A DNA stretch of 64,000 nt from NCBI GenBank assembly GCA_000717735.1, contig JOBE01000037.1:12975-76974 (forward strand), read 5' to 3'. The DNA is from Streptomyces griseoluteus. Its GTDB lineage: Bacteria > Actinomycetota > Actinomycetes > Streptomycetales > Streptomycetaceae. A program made the position numbers and the translations under genes. Under the pieces are notes generated by a model. The model was not told the origin of the DNA. It saw nothing but the letters and a program-made list of their open reading frames with translations, and did not search any database. Positions 60,315-64,000 of the stretch are shown here, piece by piece; the stretch's first letter is position 1; the number at the start of each line of letters is the position of its first letter.

Positions 60315-60389
60315 TCAGACCTTGACCACGCGGACCCCGGGGCCGCAGAGCGCGGCCAGGTCCTCGGGGTCCGAGGTCAGGACGGTCCC
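60315..60389 (-). pseudogene. C-terminal remnant resembling a PIN-domain protein
   Basis: The frame directly after the VOC stop encodes TVLTSDPEDLAALCGPGVRV and then VKV, the ending typical of PIN-domain (VapC-like) ribonucleases. The rest of a PIN protein is missing. It is out of frame with the VOC gene and overlaps its last codons. Confidence 0.5.
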
Positions 60390-60688
60390 TGGCCGACGTC
60401 GGCCGGCACGGCGCCGAGGGCGAGCAGGCGTTCCAGCTCGGCGCCCTGGTCGCGGTCGGTGGCGCTGACATCGAGGTGGAGCGGGAGCTTCCCGGTCCGG
60501 GGTGCGGTGCCGGGGCTGAGGACGAGGGTGGGCTGCGGGCCCCCGAAGCCGGCGTCGGGCGGCCCGATCGCGATGCTTCCGTCTTCCCCGCGTTCGATCT
60601 CGACGTATCCGAGCACCTCGCTCCAGAACGCGGCGAGCCGTTCCGGGTCGGCGCAGTCGAGGACGAGCTCGCTGATGCGGCATGCCAT
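60377..60688 (-). CDS. VOC/glyoxalase-like protein, possibly C-terminally truncated
   Basis: A 103-residue protein starting MACRISELVLDCADPERLAA and continuing with FWSEVLGYVEIE, PQPTLVLSPG and KLPLHLDVSATDRDQGAELE. VOC proteins of this type are usually about 115-120 residues and end with a strand after GQG; here the frame stops after ADVGQGPS. It is convergent with the amidohydrolase gene. The truncation may make it non-functional. Confidence 0.7.
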   Translation of the reverse strand: MACRISELVLDCADPERLAAFWSEVLGYVEIERGEDGSIAIGPPDAGFGGPQPTLVLSPGTAPRTGKLPLHLDVSATDRDQGAELERLLALGAVPADVGQGPS

Positions 60689-60700
60689 GCCGTGAGTCTA

Positions 60701-60714
60701 CGGAGTCGACTCCG
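60701..60714. promoter_or_regulatory. 14-base palindrome upstream of the VOC gene
   Basis: CGGAGTCGACTCCG is a perfect palindrome 13 bases before the VOC ATG; a possible operator. Confidence 0.35.
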
Positions 60715-60755
60715 GGGGGCACGCGGTCGTGACGCCGTCCGTGCCCGCCCCTTGT

Positions 60756-60813
60756 CTGATGGATCGTCAGGAGCGAGCATGGGGCCGCTCGCCACTGAAA
60801 TGACGGTATGTCA
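60756..60813. promoter_or_regulatory. Operator pair before the first LLM gene
   Basis: CTGATGGATCGTCAG (60756-60770) and TGACGGTATGTCA (60801-60813) both match the local CTGACGG palindrome with one or two changes. They precede the LLM-SDR operon. Confidence 0.7.
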
Positions 60814-60829
60814 GATCCAGGGGGTTCCC

Positions 60830-61747
60830 ATGGTCGTCTACGGGATGCAGTTGCCCGTCCAGTCCCAGAGCGCGATCTACGCCGAGCCCTGGGAGGCCGG
60901 CGCCGGGCCCTGGGACCTGCTCGCCGTCGCACGGGCCGCCGACGCCCACGGCTTCGACTACATCGCCGGCTGCGACCACGTCGCCATCCCGCGCCGCCTC
61001 GCCGGGCCGATGAGCACCGTCTGGTACGACCCGGTCGCCACGCTCTCCTTCCTCGCCGCCGCCACCGAGCGCGTCCGGCTCCTCTCGCACGTCGCCGTCG
61101 TCGGGCTGCGGCACCCGCTCGTCACGGCGAAGGCGTACGCCACGCTCGACCACCTCTCCGGCGGCCGGCTGGTCCTCGGCGTCGGCGCCGGGCACGTGCG
61201 GGAGGAGTTCGAGGCGGTCGGCGCCGACTTCGAGCGGCGCGGGGCCGTGCTCGACGAGACCCTCGACGCGCTGCGGGCCGCCCTCGGGCCCGAGGAGTAC
61301 CCGGAGCACGTGGGTGAACGCTTCGCCTTCAAGGACCTCGGGCAGCGGCCCCGGCCCGCACAGGACCGGGTCCCGCTCTGGGTGGGCGGCTCCTCGCCCG
61401 CGGCCGTCCGGCGGGCCGCGCTCAAGGGGGACGGCTGGCTTCCGCAGGGCGACCCGCGCGAGAAGCTGCCCGAGCAGATCCGGCGGCTGCTCCGGCTCCG
61501 CGCCGAGGCCGGGATCGGGGAGCCGTTCACCGTCGGCGCGATCGTCGAGCCGCTGTACGTCGGATCGCCCGGCTGGGACGTGGGGCGCCGCACGCTGAGC
61601 GGTCCGTCCGAGGAGCTCGCCGCCTCCCTGCGCGCGTACGGGGAGATGGGCGTCCACCAGATCCAGGTGCGGTTCCGGTCCCGGAGCCGTACCGAACTCG
61701 TCGACCAGATGGCGGCCTTCGGGTCGGAGGTCGCCCCCCATCTGTAG
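60830..61747 (+). CDS. LLM-class F420-dependent oxidoreductase
   Basis: A 305-residue luciferase-like (LLM) oxidoreductase, probably using coenzyme F420. The barrel is recognised by VVYGMQLPVQSQSAIY, DYIAGCDHVAIPRRL, RLLSHVAVVGLRHPLVTAKA and LSGGRLVLGVGAGHVREEFE. ATG 60830 has AGGGGG upstream. It would oxidise an alcohol or hydroxy intermediate; the substrate is unknown. An SDR gene follows after 24 bases. Confidence 0.9.
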   Translation: MVVYGMQLPVQSQSAIYAEPWEAGAGPWDLLAVARAADAHGFDYIAGCDHVAIPRRLAGPMSTVWYDPVATLSFLAAATERVRLLSHVAVVGLRHPLVTAKAYATLDHLSGGRLVLGVGAGHVREEFEAVGADFERRGAVLDETLDALRAALGPEEYPEHVGERFAFKDLGQRPRPAQDRVPLWVGGSSPAAVRRAALKGDGWLPQGDPREKLPEQIRRLLRLRAEAGIGEPFTVGAIVEPLYVGSPGWDVGRRTLSGPSEELAASLRAYGEMGVHQIQVRFRSRSRTELVDQMAAFGSEVAPHL

Positions 61748-61771
61748 GGATACCGGCCAAGGAGCGCGGAC

Positions 61772-62545
61772 ATGGGCAAGCTGGACGGGCGGGTCGTCCT
61801 GATCACCGGGGCGGCGCGCGGGCAGGGTGAGCAGGAGGCCCGGCTGTTCGCCGGGGAAGGGGCCCGGGTCGTCCTCGCGGACGTGCTCGACGGCCCCGGC
61901 GAGGCGCTCGCGAAGGCGCTCGCGAAGGAGCTGGGGGAGGGGCGCGCCGCGTACGTCCACCTGGACGTGACCAGGGAGGAGGACTGGGCGGCTGCCGTGG
62001 CCGCGGCCACGGAGCGGTTCGGGAAGATCGACGGCCTCGTCAACAACGCCGGCATCCTCCGCTTCAACGAGCTGCTCCGCACGCCCCTGGAGGAGTTCCA
62101 GGCGATCGTCTCCGTCAACCAGACCGGCTGCTTCCTCGGCATCAAGGCGGTCGCGCCCGAGATCGCCGCGGCCGGCGGCGGCACGATCGTCAACACCGCC
62201 TCGTACACGGGCCTGACGGGCATGGCCGGAGTCGGCGCCTACGCGGCCTCCAAGCACGCCGTCCTCGGGCTCACCCGGGTCGCCGCCCTGGAGCTGGCCG
62301 CGAAGGGGATCCGGGTGAACGCGGTCTGCCCCGGGGCGATCGACACGCCCATGAGCAACCCGGAGGGAGTGGACCCGGCGGCCACCGGCGCGCTGTACCG
62401 CACGCTCGTCCCGCTCGGCCGGATCGGGCGGCCCGAGGAGGTGGCGGCCCTCGCGCTCTTCCTGACCTCGGACGACTCCTCGTACGTCACCGGGCAGCCG
62501 TTCGTGATCGACGGCGGCTGGCTGGCGGGCGTGAGCCTGTTCTGA
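61772..62545 (+). CDS. SDR family oxidoreductase
   Basis: A 257-residue short-chain dehydrogenase. The cofactor motif is VVLITGAARGQGEQEARL, NNAG occurs in GLVNNAGILRFNE, and the catalytic site is Ser (TASYTGLTG), Tyr and Lys in YAASKHAVLGL. It would oxidise a hydroxyacyl or sterol-like hydroxyl with NAD(P). It is co-transcribed with the LLM gene; an operator overlaps its stop codon. Confidence 0.93.
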   Translation: MGKLDGRVVLITGAARGQGEQEARLFAGEGARVVLADVLDGPGEALAKALAKELGEGRAAYVHLDVTREEDWAAAVAAATERFGKIDGLVNNAGILRFNELLRTPLEEFQAIVSVNQTGCFLGIKAVAPEIAAAGGGTIVNTASYTGLTGMAGVGAYAASKHAVLGLTRVAALELAAKGIRVNAVCPGAIDTPMSNPEGVDPAATGALYRTLVPLGRIGRPEEVAALALFLTSDDSSYVTGQPFVIDGGWLAGVSLF

Positions 62546-62627
62546 CGGTACGTCAGTTGACGGTATTGACGCTCCCGCCCCGCGGTGCGAGAGTCGGGCA
62601 CATCAAGAAATCTGACGGTTCGTCAGA
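62542..62627. promoter_or_regulatory. Operator pair before the second LLM gene
   Basis: CTGACGGTACGTCAG (62542-62556), which overlaps the SDR stop codon, and TCTGACGGTTCGTCAGA (62611-62627, symmetrical except at the central base) match the shared palindrome. A related half-site TTGACGGTATTGACG lies between. Confidence 0.78.
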
Positions 62628-62651
62628 AACAGTTGAGGACGGTGAACTCCC

Positions 62652-63776
62652 TTGGAATTCGGGATCTTCGTACAGGGATACGTCGGCAAGCGCGCCGAGA
62701 CCGATCCCGAAGCCGAGCACAAGGCCCTCATGGAGGAGACCGAGTACGTCATCCAGGCGGACAAATCCGGCTTCAAGTACGCCTGGGCCTCCGAGCACCA
62801 CTTCCTGGAGGAGTACTCGCACCTCTCCGCCAACGACGTCTACCTCGGCTACCTCGCCCACGCCACCGACCGGATCCACCTCGGCTCCGGCATCTTCAAC
62901 CCCCTCGCCCCCGTGAACCACCCGGTGAAGGTCGCCGAGAAGGTCGCCATGCTCGACCACCTCTCCGCCGGGCGCTTCGAGTTCGGCTCCGGGCGCGGCG
63001 CGGGCACCCACGAGATCCTCGGGTTCATGCCGGGCATCACCGACATGAACCACACCCGGGAGATCTGGGAGGAGACGATCGCCGAGTTCCCCAAGATGTG
63101 GCTCCAGGACGAGTACGTCGGCTTCCAGGGCAAGCACTGGTCGCTTCCGCCCCGCAAGGTCCTCCCCAAGCCGTACGGGAAGTCCCACCCCGCCATGTGG
63201 TACGCGGCCGGGTCCCCCTCCTCGTACGCCATGGCCGGGAAGATGGGCCTCGGCGTCCTCGGCTTCAGCGTCCAGAAGGTCTCCGACATGGAGTGGGTCG
63301 TCGAGTCCTACAAGAACGCGGTCAAGGAGGCCAAGGCGGTCGGCGACTTCGTCAACGACAACGTCATGGTGACGTCGACGGCGATCTGCGCGGAGACGCA
63401 CGAGAAGGCGGTCGAGATCGCGGTCGGCGGGGGCCTGAACTACCTGCAGTCGCTGCTCTTCCGCTACCACGACACCTTCCCGCGGCCCGAGGGCATCCCG
63501 GAGTGGCCGGAACTCCTCCCCGAGTACTCCGCCGAGATCATCGAACTCCTCATCCAGGAGGAACTGATGATCTGCGGCGACCCCTCGGAGGTCCTCGCCC
63601 AGTGCAAGCGGTGGGAGCAGGCGGGGGCGGACCAGCTCTCCTTCGGGCTGCCGATCGGGATCTCGTACGAGGACACGATGAACTCGATCAAGCTGATCGG
63701 TGAGCACGTGATCCCGGAGATCGACACGGACCCGATCCACCGCACGACCCGCTTCCGCCAGGGCGCGTCTTCCTGA
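62652..63776 (+). CDS. LLM-class flavin/F420-dependent oxidoreductase
   Basis: A 374-residue luciferase-like monooxygenase-family protein. Features include MEFGIFVQGYVGKRAETDPE, the active-site-like WASEHHFLEEYSHLSANDVY, LGSGIFNPLAPVNHPVKVAE and HLSAGRFEFGSGRGAGTHEI. The ATG-less start is TTG 62652, supported by GAGGACGGTGA upstream; this is rare. It may catalyse an oxidation of a polycyclic intermediate. It is the last gene before the contig end. Confidence 0.9.
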   Translation: MEFGIFVQGYVGKRAETDPEAEHKALMEETEYVIQADKSGFKYAWASEHHFLEEYSHLSANDVYLGYLAHATDRIHLGSGIFNPLAPVNHPVKVAEKVAMLDHLSAGRFEFGSGRGAGTHEILGFMPGITDMNHTREIWEETIAEFPKMWLQDEYVGFQGKHWSLPPRKVLPKPYGKSHPAMWYAAGSPSSYAMAGKMGLGVLGFSVQKVSDMEWVVESYKNAVKEAKAVGDFVNDNVMVTSTAICAETHEKAVEIAVGGGLNYLQSLLFRYHDTFPRPEGIPEWPELLPEYSAEIIELLIQEELMICGDPSEVLAQCKRWEQAGADQLSFGLPIGISYEDTMNSIKLIGEHVIPEIDTDPIHRTTRFRQGASS

Positions 63777-63878
63777 CGGGGCCGCGCCCTCCGGCCCACC
63801 GCCGTGTGGGCGGTCGCCCCGGGCGGGGCGGGGGTCGCGCCCGCCACCCCAGCGCCGTGCGGGCCGCCCGCCACCCCA

Positions 63879-63956
63879 CCTGGCCCGGGGCTGGGTGCAC
63901 CCCACCGGGCCTGGGGCTGGGTGCACCCCACCGGGCCTGGGGCTGGGTGCACCCCA
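63879..63956. repeat. 26-bp tandem repeat near contig end
   Basis: Three copies of a 26-base unit (about CCGGGCCTGGGGCTGGGTGC then ACCCCA) begin at 63879, 63905 and 63931; the first has variations. No gene is present here. Confidence 0.88.
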
Positions 63957-63959
63957 CCC

Positions 63960-64000
63960 CTGTCTCTTATACACATCTGACGCTGCCGACGAATAGAGAG
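63960..64000. other. Nextera adapter and index sequence (artefact)
   Basis: CTGTCTCTTATACACATCT (63960-63978) is the Tn5 mosaic end, followed by GACGCTGCCGACGA (63979-63992), together the Illumina Nextera read-1 adapter in reverse. The last eight bases, ATAGAGAG, are the complement of i5 index CTCTCTAT. They are not genomic; the real sequence ends at about 63959. Confidence 0.97.

Noticed and set aside
60315..60932. A 205-codon fusion ORF over the VOC gene
   Set aside because: Most of the frame is an out-of-frame shadow of the VOC gene; only its last ~25 codons look like real, remnant coding sequence.
63960..63978. Tn5 mosaic end, possible transposon
   Set aside because: The sequence continues exactly as Nextera adapter and i5 index, so it is library adapter, not a genomic Tn5-type element.

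Overview
The window is a high-GC actinobacterial chromosome segment, almost certainly Streptomyces. Evidence: strong G/C third-position codon use, frequent GTG starts, a complete futalosine menaquinone gene set, a System II cytochrome c maturation operon and, most specifically, an AfsK kinase, an AfsR SARP regulator and an AfsS-like repeat protein. The last 41 bases are Illumina Nextera adapter plus index, so the right edge is a contig end. No tRNA, rRNA, CRISPR array, insertion sequence or integrase was seen.

Layout. 1-5.5 kb: a truncated FAD monooxygenase divergent from its TetR regulator across a phased operator array, then a Mut7-C RNase-like protein, a GNAT acetyltransferase, a leaderless periplasmic-binding-fold protein, a MerR regulator and a conserved hypothetical gene. 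5.6-13.6 kb: heme and cytochrome c block (hemL, a histidine phosphatase, a deacetylase-like lipoprotein, resA-ccdA-resB-ccsB). 13.6-21.7 kb: SRPBCC protein, AraC regulator, secreted peptidoglycan-binding protein, a membrane-tethered substrate-binding protein paired with a P-loop ATPase, a 2-oxoglutarate dioxygenase overlapping a yeast-type cytosine deaminase, and a candidate toxin-antitoxin pair. 21.7-25.5 kb: an accessory patch of GntR/UTRA regulators and small unknown proteins.

25.6-35.8 kb: flavodoxin-type reductase, DMT exporter, LysR, then menaquinone genes (UbiD-like decarboxylase, mqnP, UbiX-like, Lrp/AsnC, mqnE), an AraC/GyrI regulator, a second GNAT and a DUF4229 protein. 35.8-40.6 kb: a Cys-rich, apparently leaderless leader peptide before a DAACS symporter, a long-chain acyl-CoA ligase, an SCO4226-like protein and a PdxH-like oxidase.

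40.7-63.8 kb: two interleaved themes. One is a dispersed catabolic gene set (two thiolase-like/lipid-transfer proteins, acyl-CoA dehydrogenase, Ddn-type F420 protein, TetR, enoyl-CoA hydratase, DUF35 Zn-ribbon protein, acyl-CoA ligase, amidohydrolase, two LLM oxidoreductases, SDR). Nearly every promoter in it carries the same palindrome, consensus CTGACGGNNCGTCAG, which suggests one local regulon for breakdown of an acyl-CoA-activated substrate resembling actinobacterial steroid or isoprenoid catabolism. The other is the AfsK-AfsR-AfsS signalling system that controls secondary metabolism; part of the catabolic set and a secreted matrixin-like protease with an overlapping partner gene sit between afsK and afsS-afsR.
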